Of a DNA stretch of 41,262 nucleotides, positions 1 through 10,219 are shown piece by piece. The notes under the pieces are model-generated. The model had not been told where the DNA came from. It saw nothing but the letters and a program-made list of their open reading frames with translations, and did not search any database. Every line of letters begins with the position of its first letter. Position 1 is the first letter of the stretch. The translations under genes and the position numbers were made by a program. Origin of the DNA: Pelagophyceae sp. CCMP2097 (taxonomy: Eukaryota > Sar > Pelagophyceae); the NCBI GenBank assembly GCA_026770575.1, contig MU657276.1, positions 114,167 through 155,428 of the forward strand. The letters are read 5' to 3'.

Positions 1-225
1 CAGTGCAGTAGTTTCAGTTGGGTCGTCCGTTGGATTTTTTCGATCGGCGCTACGGGGGTCGTATGATCGTCGTGGCCTTTTGGGTTGCACTGGGTATCGG
101 CGCAAGCAAGCGCGCGGGCCATCGAGTGCACCCCGAAAGCCCCGCCGATCGTAAGACCCCCGTAAACGCGATCGAAAAAATCCAACGGACGACCCAACTG
201 AAACTACTGCACTGCAGTCCTACTG
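1..225. repeat. Foldback (long inverted repeat) element, left end cut by the window
   Basis: Bases 1-46 are the exact reverse complement of 169-214. The pairing continues imperfectly inwards (about 47-95 against 120-168), leaving a loop of a few tens of bases around 96-119. The whole unit can fold into a hairpin of roughly 100 bp per arm. Runs such as cgatcgaaaaaatccaacgg mark the arm. No transposase is visible, so a non-autonomous foldback or MITE-like element is the likely class; that is inference. The outer boundary lies at or beyond base 1. Confidence 0.8.
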
Positions 226-229
226 CATT

Positions 230-309
230 GGGAACGACTTCGTCTACTCGTTTTTTATTACTCGTCTTCTTACTCGCAAAATGGGAACGAGGCGCCTACT
301 CGTTTTTTA
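230..309. repeat. Short direct repeats between the foldback arms
   Basis: Two copies of a unit that begins gggaacga and runs into ctactcgtttttta lie at 230-257 and 283-309, with further ttactcg fragments between them. They sit in the spacer between the foldback element and the detached arm. They could be part of the element or a separate local duplication. From here to 858 I see no convincing gene. Confidence 0.6.
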
Positions 310-365
310 CGAGTTCGAGGGTACTAAATATGCGCCCAAGGGGAAAAGGGGAAAAAACACTCCGA

Positions 366-500
366 ATCTCGGCGGAAGCAAGCGCGCAGGCCACCCAGTG
401 CAACCCAAAAGGCCACGACGATCATAGGACCCCCCGTAAGCGCGCTCGAAAAAATCCATCGGACGATCCAACTGAAACATACTGCATTACAGTCCTACTG
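366..500. repeat. Second, diverged copy of the right arm of the foldback element
   Basis: This stretch repeats 95-225 in direct orientation at roughly 80-85% identity by eye. Both copies share the order agcaagcgcgc, then a run of pyrimidine-poor sequence, then cgaaaaaatcca, then acagtcctactg or gcagtcctactg at the end. No matching left arm lies next to it, so it looks like a solo arm left by rearrangement or a nested or incomplete element. Confidence 0.75.
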
Positions 501-858
501 TAAATAAGGAACCCGGAATCTCCGCGGGGAATGTTCTTCGGCGATATGTCACGATGCGCTATGACATACAATGTAATGCGCCTCTCGCGATACGGCAACA
601 CTGCCCACGACACGCCCTTTAATTGATGGCCCTTTTGCGCACTCGAGGCGCTTCTCATACATTTAGTGTTGACACACGTCCAAATCAAATCTAACGTCGT
701 CACGCCCATGCCCACGGGAGAGTCGACGACGGCCATCGACGGGCACCCTGGGCCACGTCTGCGACTTGCGGCCTCGAACGGGGCCGACGGACGCCATCTT
801 TCCGATTAGTGATGGCACCCACACAGAGTACGTCGGGGGCTCGTCGGGCGTTCGCGCC

Positions 859-1921
859 TCAGTCCGAGTCTGAGGACGAGTCGCCGCGCTTGCGCTTCTT
901 CGAGTCCTTTTTGGCCTCCTTTTTGGCCTTTTTCGCCGCCTTTTTCACCGCCTTCTTTTCGCGCTTGGCCTCCTTGCGGTCGCGCTTGGCGTTTTCGCCC
1001 GCCGCCGCCGGGTTGGCGGGGCCCTTGACGAAGCCGCCCTCGGATTGCCCGGGCGCGGCGGCGTCGGCGGCGGTCGTGCAGCGCTGCCGCGCGTTGATGG
1101 CGCTGACGAGCTCGCCCTCGCGGCGCGCGGCGTCCTGCCGAGCTATCTCCTCCTCGACGCGCGCCGCCTTGGCCACGTGCTCGTGGCGCACGGCGGGCGC
1201 AGCGCCGAGGCCCTGCACGCGCTCGACGTTGAGCCGGTCGCGCTCGACGCCGCCGCGCTCGAGGAGCGCGCGCAGCTCCGAGACCTCGAGCTCGACGTCC
1301 GCCGAGCGCTTCCGCGACTCCGCCGTCTCGCCCAGTGCGTCCGCCAGCGCCTCGGAATCTGCCTGCTTGCGCTCCAGCAGCTCGAGCCGGCCTAGAGCGG
1401 GGGGGCATGGCGCGGCCGTCTCCGCGGCGGCCGGGAACCCGTGCGGGAGCGCGGGACACGGGACCTTACGCCTCGCGGTCACGAGGTCCTACGTTTGGAA
1501 GGTGAGACGATTGTAGGACGGGCGGTTCTGTGGGTCTCAAGAGGATGCGTCCACCCGGGGCCTTTTCACGGACGCCGCGGTCAAACGGCCGTCTCGCCGA
1601 GCTTGCGGCCGAGCGTGTCCGTATCCTTGTTGTACCAGAAAAAGTCGCGGTCGCCGTCGCGGCGGCCGCGGACGCTGGCCTTCATGCATGCTCCAAGGTA
1701 CGAGTCGCGGTCCTTTTGGTGGCCGTTCCCCGCGATCTCCTCCCACTTAAAGGCATTGGCGCCTACGGTCGCGCGTGCGCGAGGGGGGCGCCGGGGCGGC
1801 CGGTCGTCCTGAGGGCTCCACGCCGCGCCCGGGGCCCCGGCCATCGCCCCGGCCGGGCAGTCGCGCGGGCGAAGCACGGACCTCCGCGCGTGCCGCCCAC
1901 GCGGTACGAGTCCTTGCCCAT
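859..1921 (-). CDS. MMtag-domain protein (multiple myeloma tumour-associated protein 2-like)
   Basis: Model: exons 1882-1921, 1587-1762, 1470-1488 and 859-1391 on the minus strand, giving 255 residues. The start is ATG at 1921. The N-terminus follows the MMtag family pattern: GGTRGANAFKWEE, then DRDSYLGACMKAS, then DRDFFWYNKD. In animal and plant relatives the matching segments contain a W(E/D)D motif, a YLG motif and a WY motif. A charged coiled coil (about residues 75-170) and a very Lys-rich tail follow, ending in GDSSSDSD, an acidic Ser tail typical of casein-kinase-type sites. Family members are small nuclear, RNA-processing-associated proteins of poorly defined function. The 19-nt micro-exon at 1470-1488 is needed to keep the coiled coil in frame. 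The gene is divergent from the 37-residue-repeat gene. Confidence 0.75.
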
Positions 1922-2084
1922 CTCCGCGGCGGCGGCGGGGCCTCGACGGAGGTGCCCCTCGAGCCGCGCGACGCCCTCGCGTAACTCGCGTTCTGTGCGA
2001 CACCGTGCTTCACCGCTGTGTCTTTACAATCAGAGCCATTCGGCGACCGGGGGGAGCCACACAGCCAGGGGTACAGCCTCGAGG
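1922..2084. promoter_or_regulatory. Shared divergent promoter region
   Basis: Only 163 bp separate the ATG of the MMtag gene (minus) from the proposed ATG of the repeat-protein gene (plus), so both core promoters and 5' UTRs must lie here or overlap the neighbouring coding sequence. No TATA box is obvious. An open minus-strand frame just upstream of the MMtag start could extend that protein if another exon exists. Confidence 0.5.
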
Positions 2085-5000
2085 ATGGGGCCGGCGGGGC
2101 CCCTCCTCTGCGGCGCCGTGCGCGGCCGCGCTGCCGCGTCGTGCGGCGCGGCGCGCCTGCGGCGGCGGCCGCCGGCGACGGCGGCGGGCGCGCGCCGGCG
2201 GCTCGGCGCGCTGGCGCCGCGTGCGGCGCCGGCCGCTGTGGCGCTGAACCGGCAGATCGCCGCGAGTGCATCGCCGGACGCCGTCCTCTCGCTGTTCGAT
2301 TGCCGAGGCGGCGACTTTGACGGAATCCAATTCGCGACGGCTTTCCATCGCCTCGGCCAGCTCGGCCTGCCGCTGGGACTCGTCGGCGACGCACGCCTCG
2401 CGCGCCTTTCGGCGGCGGCGGCCTCGAAAGCCGCGGGCTATAGCGCGCGCGAGCTCGCCAGCGTCTGCTGGGGCGTCGCGAGGATGCGGCGAGGCGGCGC
2501 GTTTGCGGTCGGCGCGCCGGCGTCGACGCACCTCCTCGGCGCCGTCGCGGCTGCCGCTTTGGCGGACCTTGGTGCGTTCACGCCGCAGGCGTTGGCCAAT
2601 ACGGCGTGGGCCTACGCGGCGGCGGGCGCGGCGGAGGCACACCGACCTTTGTTTGAAGGGATCGCGGCCGCAGCCCCTGCAAAGGTCCAGGCGTTCACGG
2701 CGCAGGCGCTGGCTAACACCGTCTGGGCGTTTGCGGTTGCGGGCATCGAGGCGCCGATGCTGTTTGAGGCCGTTTCGCAAGAGGCAGTGAAGAAGATGCA
2801 TACGTTTGAAGCGCAGCACCTCGCCAGCACCGTCTGGGCCTTTGCGAAATCGAGTTTTGAAGCGCCGGAACTGTTCGAGGCCGTCTCGGTCGAAGCGGTG
2901 AAGAAGGTGGCCACGTTCGACCCGCAGGCCCTCTCCAACATGGTCTGGGCGTTTGCGAGGGCGGGGAACGCGAACGGGGCGGTATTTGAAGCCGTTTCCG
3001 GCGAAGCTTTGAAGAAGATATCGACTTTCAACTCGCAGGACCTCTCAAACATTGTCTGGGCTTATTCCAAGGCGGGAGTGGAGGCGCCTTATTTGTTCGA
3101 GGCCGTCGCTGCGGCATCATCGAAGAAGATGGCGACGTTCAACTCCCAGGCTTTAGCCAACACCGCCTGGGCTTTTGCGACCAAGGGCGTAGAAGCGCCG
3201 GCGGTATTCGAAGCCGTTTCCGCCGAATCGAAGAAGAAGATTCATACCTTTGATGCGCAGGCACTCTCGAACACCGCGTGGGCCTTTGCGACGGCGGACT
3301 TTGAAGCGCCATCGTTGTTCGAGGCCTTGGCTGCAGAATCGGCGAAGAAGATTGATACCTTCAACGCGCAAGCCATGTCGAACACCGTCTGGGCCTTTTC
3401 CAAATCGCGCGTCAGGGCGCCATTGCTCTACGAGGCCGTCGCCAAAGAGGCCCCGAACAAGATCGAGACGTTTAACGAGCAGGCTTTGGCCAACACCGCG
3501 TGGGCTTTTACGGCCGCGGGCATCAAAGTGCCCGCGGTCTTCAAGGCGGCCGCGGAGCCCCCCAAAACGACTCGGCCTGGACTGAAGAAGATATCGACTT
3601 TCAACTCGCAGGCTCTGGCGAATACCGTCTGGGCCTATGCCAAGGCGGGAATCCACGCGCCGATGTTGTACGAGGCCGTGGCCGCCGAAGCTTTGAAGAA
3701 GATATCGACGTACAACGAGCAGGCTCTGGCCAACACTGTTTGGGCGTATGCGTCGGCGGGCGTCCGAGCGCCGGCGCTGTTTGAAGCGGTCGCGGCGGAG
3801 GCCCTCCAAAAGGTCGCCGCCTTCACGCCGCAGGACCTCGCCAACACCGCCTGGGCCTTTGCAAAGGCCTTCAATGAGGCGCAGCGGCCTTTATTTCAAG
3901 CCATTGCCGCCGAATCGACCACGAAGATGGCCGGGTTCGAACCGCGCGAGCTCGCAGGCACCGTCTGGGCCTTTGCGACGGCGGGCTTTGAAGCGCCGTT
4001 GTTGTTCCAGGCCGTCGCTTTGGAGGCACCGAAGAAGATTTTGGGTTTCAACCCGCAAGCGCTCGCAAACACCGTCTGGGCGTATGCAAAGTTGAAAGTT
4101 GAGGCGCCACTGTTGTTCGAGGCCGTCGCCGCAGAATCTTCAAAGAAGATTGTGGATTTCAACTCGCAAGCGCTCGCGAACACCGTCTGGGCGTATGCAA
4201 CAGCGGGCATCACGGCGCCGGCTTTATTTGAGGCGGTCGCTGCAGAGGCACCGAAGAAGATCGAGACGTTCAACTCGCAGGCTTTGGCAAACACCGTGTG
4301 GGCCTTTTCAAGGGCGGGAGTCGAGGCGCCATTGTTATTTGAAGCGGTCGCCGCAGCAGCTTCAGAGGAGATTGGGACGTTTACCCCGCAAAACCTCGCA
4401 AACACCGCGTGGGCTTATGCGACGGCGGGCGTTTCGGCGCCATTGTTATTCCATGCGGTGGCGGTGGAAGCGCGGAAGAAGATTGGGAGTTTCAACCCGC
4501 AGGCGCTCGCGACCACCGTCTGGGCTTTTGCAAAGTTGAAGGTCGAGGCGCCATCTTTATTTGAAACGGTCGCTGGCGAGTCCGTCAAGAAGATTGCGGA
4601 TTTCAACGCGCAGGATTTCGCCAACACGGCGTGGGCTTTTGCAAAGGCGGGCCTTTCGGCGCCGGCGCTCTTTGCGGCTCTTGCGGTGCAAGCACCCAAG
4701 AGGTTGCCGGAATTCGGGCCGCAGGAGCTCGCGAACCTCGTCTGGGCCTTCTCCAGGGCCCGCGTTTCAGCGCCGGTGTTGTTCGAGGCCGCCGCTTTAG
4801 AGTCGTCGAAGCAGATTTCGAAATTTAACTCGCAGGCGCTGGCCAACGCCGTCTGGGCGTACTCGTCTTCGGGCGTCTACGCGCCGTCGCTGTTCAAAGC
4901 CGTTTCAGAGGCGGCGCTTCCGAAGGTTTCATATTTCACGGCGCAGGAGCTGACGCTGACAGTTTGGGCTTTTACTAAAGCGGGTTTTGAGGCGCCGGAT

Positions 5001-6059
5001 TTGTTCGAGGCCATTGCTCTAGAGGCACCCAGAAAGATTCACGCGTTTACTCCACAGGCTCTGGCCAACACGGTCTGGGCTTTTTCGAAGACGGGCCACT
5101 CGGCCTCGAAGCGAATCTTGTTCGAGGCCATTGCTGGTCGGGCGCCCGATTGCGTCCAAGACTTCACCACGCACGCCCTCGTCAACGTCGTCTGGGCCTA
5201 CGCTACGGCGGGTGTTGCTGCGCCGTCGTTGTTCCGGGCCGTGGCAGACGAGGTCCCGAAGCGCTGTCTCGACTTAACGCCGATGGAGCTGACCAACACT
5301 GTGTGGGCCTACGCCACCGCGGGTTTCGAGGCACCAGAGCTCTTCGACGCCGTTTCAAATGCGGCGCCGGAAACGCTGGCGCTATTCGAGCCGCGCGAGC
5401 TGGCGAATTTGGTCTGGGCCTTTTCAAGGGCGCGCGTAAGAGCGCCGCAGCTGTTCGACGCGGTGGCGGTCGAAGCGACGGCCAAGATCACAAAGTTCAA
5501 CCCGCAGGACCTCGCCGTCTGCGTCTGGGCCTTTGCAAAGGCCGAAGTTTCTGCGCCGCACCTCTTCGATTCGGCGGCGGCGGACATGCAGAACCGTCTT
5601 GGTTCATTCCAGGCGCAGGAGCTGGCGACTGCGGTCTGGGCCCTGGCAAAGGCGCCAGACTTTGAAGCGCCAGAGTTCTTCCACGCCGCCGCAGAGGCCA
5701 TGCGCGGCCAGGCAAGTACGCTCAAGGCACGCGAGCTGGCGACGTCGGTATGGGCCTTTGCCCACGCGCGAGTCGAAAATCCACAACTCTACGCCTCCTT
5801 TGCCGTTTTTTCAGCGTCCGCCCGCACGCCCGCGGAGCGACGACGGTGCCAGCGGACGCGCGATGGATCCCATTCGTAGGTCGAGGCGTCTAAGAAGATC
5901 ACGTCCTTTGACCTGCGTGAGCTCGCCCTCATCGAGGAGACGTACGCCGCAGAGGAGACGCAGCAGGGGTCCAACTACAGACTCTTCGAGGCCATCCGCG
6001 CCGCGCGAAGACGTCTCAAGGCGCGCGGACGCCTCGGCGTCGACGCGCCGCAAATGTGA
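2085..6059 (+). CDS. Giant organelle-type 37-residue repeat protein (OPR/HPR-like RNA-binding solenoid)
   Basis: Exons 2085-5804 and 5880-6059, 1299 residues. The frame is open back to 1530, but ATG 2085 is preferred because it begins an Arg/Ala-rich, acid-free leader of about 50 residues like a mitochondrial or plastid presequence. From residue 165 the protein is 29 near-perfect tandem repeats of about 37 residues with the core QALANTVWAFA, followed by APxLFEAVAxEAxKKI. A degenerate repeat precedes them, and another is completed by exon 2. The LANTVWAFA core matches octatricopeptide/heptatricopeptide and FASTK-type alpha-helical repeats, which bind organellar RNA and control its stability, processing or translation. 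No RAP nuclease-like domain is seen at the C-terminus. The 75-nt intron is inferred: reading through it ends at TAG 5877-5879, whereas splicing restores repeat periodicity (residues YASFA joined to VEASKK). Function and RNA target are unknown. Confidence 0.85.
2577..5804 (+). repeat. Array of 29 tandem repeats of about 111 bp in the coding sequence
   Basis: The array encodes a repeat every 37 codons, almost without length variation. The few longer units contain small insertions, for example the unit after residue 500 with an extra PKTTRP, and units with AEAHRP or SASKR. Core residues Leu, Asn/Ser, Val-Trp-Ala and Leu-Phe-Glu-Ala are constant. Positions 2-4 of each unit (NS, TP, EP, NE, DA and so on) and the loop after the Ala-Gly vary. 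This is the pattern of a modular ligand-recognition surface. Confidence 0.9.
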
Positions 6060-6289
6060 TTGTCTGTATGTTGTGTAAGCATGGTCTTCAGTTGAAGAGT
6101 TCCGCATGGCGCTCCTTGGTGCACCGGCCAGGGCGCACGAACGGCCGGCATGGTCATTTCGCGAGGGGGTATCCTGGATTCCTCAACAAAAATTCTATGA
6201 ACATGGCGGCGCGGCGTATCTGGCGCACGTGGCGGGTGTCTCGCAGACCGGCTCTATCAGCTCGCTGGCTCGCAGACCGGCGACTCATG

Positions 6290-7033
6290 TGTACCGGCTC
6301 TATTCTGTCGGCACACACGGCGAGGAGCGGCTCCCCTGCGCGCGTCGACAAAGATGATGGCGGCCGGTCACAGCCGCCCGAGGCGATGCGGCTCGGGCCG
6401 CCGCAGACGTCGCGCCACAGACGTCGGGCGACGGCCGGCCGGCCGGAAGACCGTACCACGACCTCGGGCCGCGCGACGCACCGCCGCGCCGCCGAGCACG
6501 CGGGCGTGCACGAACTCGAGCGGTCGCAATCGTGTACCAGACGTTGCAGGCTGCGCCGACGCCGAAGCAGGCCACGAGCGGCCGCCGCGGGCGATCCCCT
6601 CCGGAGGCTCACGGGCACGTAGCCGACGAAGCACGCGCCCGAGAACGCGCCCGCGCAGAGGTGCGCGTCTGCCGGCCCGAGGGAGCATGGGTACTAGTGG
6701 ATCGACGGTACAGAGTAGTCCAAATGCATGACGACCTGCGCGATGCCTCGCGTCCCGCCGGCGACCTGGCGCGAGCCACCTGCCGCGGCCCGAGGCGGCG
6801 AGCAACGCCGCCGAGCCGCAGATCCGCCGGAAGCAGGCCGCCGAGGGGCCTCCTATAGCGGCGCCATGCGGGCGTCGACGGACCGCTCGCCAGCACTCCT
6901 CTGGCGTCACACGATCGGCACCACCACACGACGTCACAGGAGGAGACTGCTCCCCGCGACCGCCGCGGGGATGTCCGGATCGGATCAGATTCCCAACGCT
7001 ACCCGTCGCCGAAAAGTGTGTGTTTGAACTCAC
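6290..7033 (-). other. Unresolved minus-strand region with membrane-protein-like coding fragments
   Basis: No complete gene could be assembled between 6060 and 7094. On the minus strand two fragments look coding. Near 6600-6680 lies LCAGAFSGACFVGYVPV, preceded in the same frame by HLDYSVPSIH and an in-frame TAG. Near 6500-6580 lies ACFGVGAACNVWYTIATA in another frame. Both resemble transmembrane helices with Gly/Ala/Cys packing. They could be exons of an uncharacterised membrane protein, since a TAG before the first fragment could be an intron end, or the remains of a decayed gene. Flanking Arg-rich frames are probably not translated. I assign no function. Confidence 0.3.
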
Positions 7034-7094
7034 GCCGTCGTCGGCGTGCGGGCCCGGACGTTGCCGCAGGCGCCGCTCTCTCGTTTCCGGGCCG

Positions 7095-8620
7095 ATGCTC
7101 GCCGCGGCGCTGCTGATCGCGTTGCTGCGCTTCGGCGCGGCGGCGGATTCGTCGGCGGCAGATTCGTACGCGTTTTGGTCGTCTGACTTTCACATTTCGC
7201 CGATCCACGACCTCACGCTCCTCTTCCGCGACCTCGGCATGCGCGTTGCAGACGAGTCGCTCAGCGGCCACTGCCACCTCACGGGGACGTGCGCAAAGGG
7301 GCTGAAGGTGCTCAATAAGCAAAACGGCATCAACCTCGGTCCGTGCCCCAATGCGCTCCGGCGCCAGTTCTTCCAGGCCTACAAGGCAGACGCCAGGATG
7401 CGGGCCATAGACGCCTTTGTATGTCAGCACGCCGCCGCGCTCTGCGAGGTGCGCTTCAATATTATTGGCTCGTTTGACTCGGAGCGTAGGTCTTTATGCC
7501 CTTTGGCAAGCCTTTGATCGTCATCGCGAGCACGCGCTACGAGATCGGGCGGCACGACCCGGCGCGGTGGCAGCGGTGGAACGCCAACCTGCGGCGCATC
7601 GCGGCGGATCCGCGCAACGTCGTGGCCGCGAACAATTTGTACGACGCTAAGTACGTCGAGTACTTTACGGGGCTCTCCGTCGAAGTCATCCCAAACTGGT
7701 GCGGCTACGCCTCGTTCCCGCCGCAGCCGCGCCTGCGTTCGAAGCACGTCATCATCGCGCCCGGCGGCCGTTCTCCGCCAAAGGAGCTGCACCGGCGCTT
7801 GAAGGGCATGCCTGGGCCGTTCAAGTTTTCGACGATCAGCGAACTCTACCCGGGCCGCTTCGAGTACGCCCAGCTGGCGCAGCACCCGGCCATTTTGTTG
7901 ATCCCGTACCAGGTCTCGGTCATGTCGCTCTTCGAGTATTACCGAATGAATGTGCCCATCTTTGCGCCGAGCCCGGAGCTTTTAGTTAACTGGCACAAAA
8001 AGTTTAACCTCTTGAAGGAGCGCACGTGGTTCGGCGTGTACAACCGGCCTCGGCGGAGCTCGCCGCTGCCGAAGCACCCCGACGCCACTGACGAATTGTT
8101 TCGGCACGATCCGAACAACGACGTCGACCGCGAGGCCATGGCAAAATGGCTCCAACTCAGCGACTTTTACCAGTGGCCCCACATCACCATCTTCCACTCG
8201 CTCGACGACGCCGTCCAAAAGCTCCAAAGCGCCGACTTGGACGGTATCTCGCGCCTGATGGAGGTGGAGAACGCGCGCGTCAAGGCGTCCATCCTGGACC
8301 AGTGGCAAGGCATCTTCCAGCGCATGTTCGCCGCCCCCGCCGCGCCGGTAGACCTCGGCTACGACGCCGCCATGCGGGCGCACTACGGCGTTTCCGTCAG
8401 CCAAGACTGCCACGGCGAGCGAGACGTCGCGTCGCGGCGCCTCACCGACGCCGGCAACGGCACGGCCGCCGTCTATACGGCGCCGGGCGCCGCAGCCGGG
8501 AACGCGACACCGAAGCGCATTTTCTCGCGCGGCTTCAACGGGTCGGAGTACACGCGCGAGCCGCTGTTGTCGAGGGCCCAGTCCGACGGCCGCGCCGACG
8601 CTAAAAGAGCCCGTAGATAA
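7095..8620 (+). CDS. Secreted glycosyltransferase-like protein, function not established
   Basis: Exons 7095-7448 and 7490-8620, 494 residues. ATG 7095 opens a signal peptide (LAAALLIALLRFGAAA). Without splicing the frame ends at 7517. The 41-nt GT-AG intron restores the continuous core ALCEVFMPFGKPLIVIAST, which reads like the uncharacterised algal and protist relatives I know. The middle contains RWNANLRRIAADP, a proline-rich core around HVIIAPGGRSPPKELHRRL, and the hydrophobic block ILLIPYQVSVMSLFEYYRM followed by NVPIFAPSPELL. This resembles the donor-site half of GT-B glycosyltransferases, but no catalytic motif is certain. The C-terminal 100 residues are low-complexity with several N-glycosylation sequons (NGT, NAT, NGS). 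Location is probably ER/Golgi lumen or extracellular. Calling it a glycosyltransferase is inference. Confidence 0.7.
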
Positions 8621-9013
8621 ATATATGTTTCTGTCCACATCTACAGTGGGTCCAATCGCTCGTACCATCGTCAACGTCTTGCACGCACTGCCACGCAGAC
8701 TTGGGAGGTTGCTTAGACTGGCCCATTTGCGCTTCCTGAACCGCGACGTCTTTCAGCCACGACACGTACTCGTGCGCAAAGTTCCGAGGCCCTCCCCGAC
8801 GCGGCGCCCGACTTGCAGCACGTGTCTTCGACGCGCAGGACCGGATGCGCATGTCTGCCAAGTTTATGCACACTCGTGAAGCGCCCAGGCAACAGCGACC
8901 TGACGTGCAAGTCAGGCGCTTTTCAAGCGCCGGTACTCGTACGAATTCATACTATGTTTACTCCAAGCGCAGGCCCCTTTCTTGGCGTAGCGGCCGGCGG
9001 CGCGATTTCGGGC
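8601..9013. other. Intergenic, with a possible short minus-strand ORF (8601-8873)
   Basis: Between the glycosyltransferase-like gene and the GST gene one minus-strand frame contains a segment with non-Arg-rich composition (HEYVSWLKDVAVQEAQMG, then SAWQCVQDVDD) that overlaps the end of the plus-strand gene. It could be a terminal exon or chance. No family is recognisable. Near 8910-8930 lies a small hairpin-forming gcgcttttcaagcgc. Nothing else is supported here. Confidence 0.25.
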
Positions 9014-9726
9014 CTACTTGGCGGAGCCGGCGACGGCCGGAAGCGCCTTGAACTTTGCGACAAAGGCCTTGCAGCGCGGGTAGCCGTCGAGGTTGCGGAG
9101 GGCCTCAGGGAAGATGTGGTCCCTGGACGGGAGGTACGTTCCAAGGCGCGTGCCCCAGACAAAGTCCGCGGGCGACGGCTCCGGCGTGCCCGCGATCCAG
9201 CCCGAATCGCTCTGCCCCAGCAGGGCCTCGACGAAGCCGAGGTGCCTCGGGAACGTCTCCGTCGCAATGAGCGAAACGGCGGCGGCCGTCTGGGCCTCGT
9301 CGAGGGCGATCCCGAAGCGCGTCGAGTACGAGATGACGGTCGGGCCGACGAAGGCATCGACCTCTTGGTCCATGGCCGAATCGATTGCGGCGGCGGAAAG
9401 AGCGTCGGTGGGGTACGCGCCGCCGAGTTTGGCGATGAAGCGGAGGATGGTGTTCGACTGCGCGATGCGCGTCACGGCGCCCGCCGCATCGGTCACCTCG
9501 AGCAGCGGCACCTGCGCGCAATCTGAGCCGAAAAAGCGAAAAGCATCGACCGCACCTGGCCAAAAGGGAGCGTGCCGTCGGCCTTGAGCGCATGGAACTC
9601 GTCGCGCGAGGCGAAGCGGTGGTCCTGCAGGGCCAGGCCCAGGTGCGCGCAGAGAAGGCGGATCGCCTGGCCCTTGCCGTCCACGTCAAAGTAGTACAGC
9701 TTGAGCGCCAACGCGGGCGGCGCCAT
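9014..9726 (-). CDS. Glutathione S-transferase (sigma/alpha/mu-like, cytosolic)
   Basis: Exons 9556-9726 and 9014-9511 on the minus strand, 222 residues, a normal length for soluble GSTs. ATG 9726 is the first in frame. The N-terminal thioredoxin-like domain begins LKLYYFDVDGKGQAIRLL, with the Tyr pair expected to contact glutathione. It continues through the cis-Pro loop QVPLLEV and the SNTILRFIAK motif, whose Ser binds the gamma-glutamyl group. A helical C-terminal domain follows, with LDGYPRCKAFVAKFKALPAV at the end. The 44-nt intron (9512-9555, donor GTGCGG) sits between Gln57 and the cis-Pro loop. Without splicing the frame breaks. The enzyme would conjugate glutathione to electrophiles. 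There is no targeting signal, so a cytosolic role is likely. Confidence 0.92.
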
Positions 9727-10219
9727 ATTGCCTTTCGAAAGCGTGCACGTGGGCGCTCAGTGGTCGACTCGCGAGCAAGTTTGTGTCTCGGCACGTTTCG
9801 GCGATCCCGGAAAATTCTCGCCCCGGTTGTTCCGGCTTAGCGGGCAAGCGGGCTCGCGCTCCGAGCCGAGCTCGCCGCGGCAGCGCCCGCGACGGTGCGC
9901 GCCTGCCGCGGCATTGCATGCGGCGCTCGGCCGCGTGGGCCGCGGTGGGCGCCTGGGCGCCCTCCGGCGGCTCTTCACTGCCAGCACCGGGCCGTGCGCA
10001 ACGCTGCGAAGTTTTTAGACAGCCCGGCGCAACTGCCTCGGCTTCTCCGGCCGGCGACTCCTGCCCGTCGTTCGGTTCGACAGCGGCGTGACAAACCCGC
10101 AGTGCTGCGCCGGGTGCGTTTGCGCCGTCGGCGGCGAGGCCTGCGCACGACGAGCGTCGAAAGAAAAGGGGAGGACCCCGTTGGTATCGTATTTCGACGA
10201 GGCGCCTCCGACTCCCCCT
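9727..10219. other. Intergenic, no gene seen
   Basis: This GC-rich stretch separates the GST start from the GT34 stop, both on the minus strand. All open frames are Arg/Ala-rich and lack family features. It presumably holds the GST promoter and the GT34 3' UTR. No repeat or RNA gene is evident. Confidence 0.5.

Noticed and set aside
422..736. Minus-strand frame of 104 residues near the foldback repeat.
   Set aside because: Its C-terminal third is the reverse complement of the detached repeat arm, and the rest has no motif. It is most likely a chance frame.
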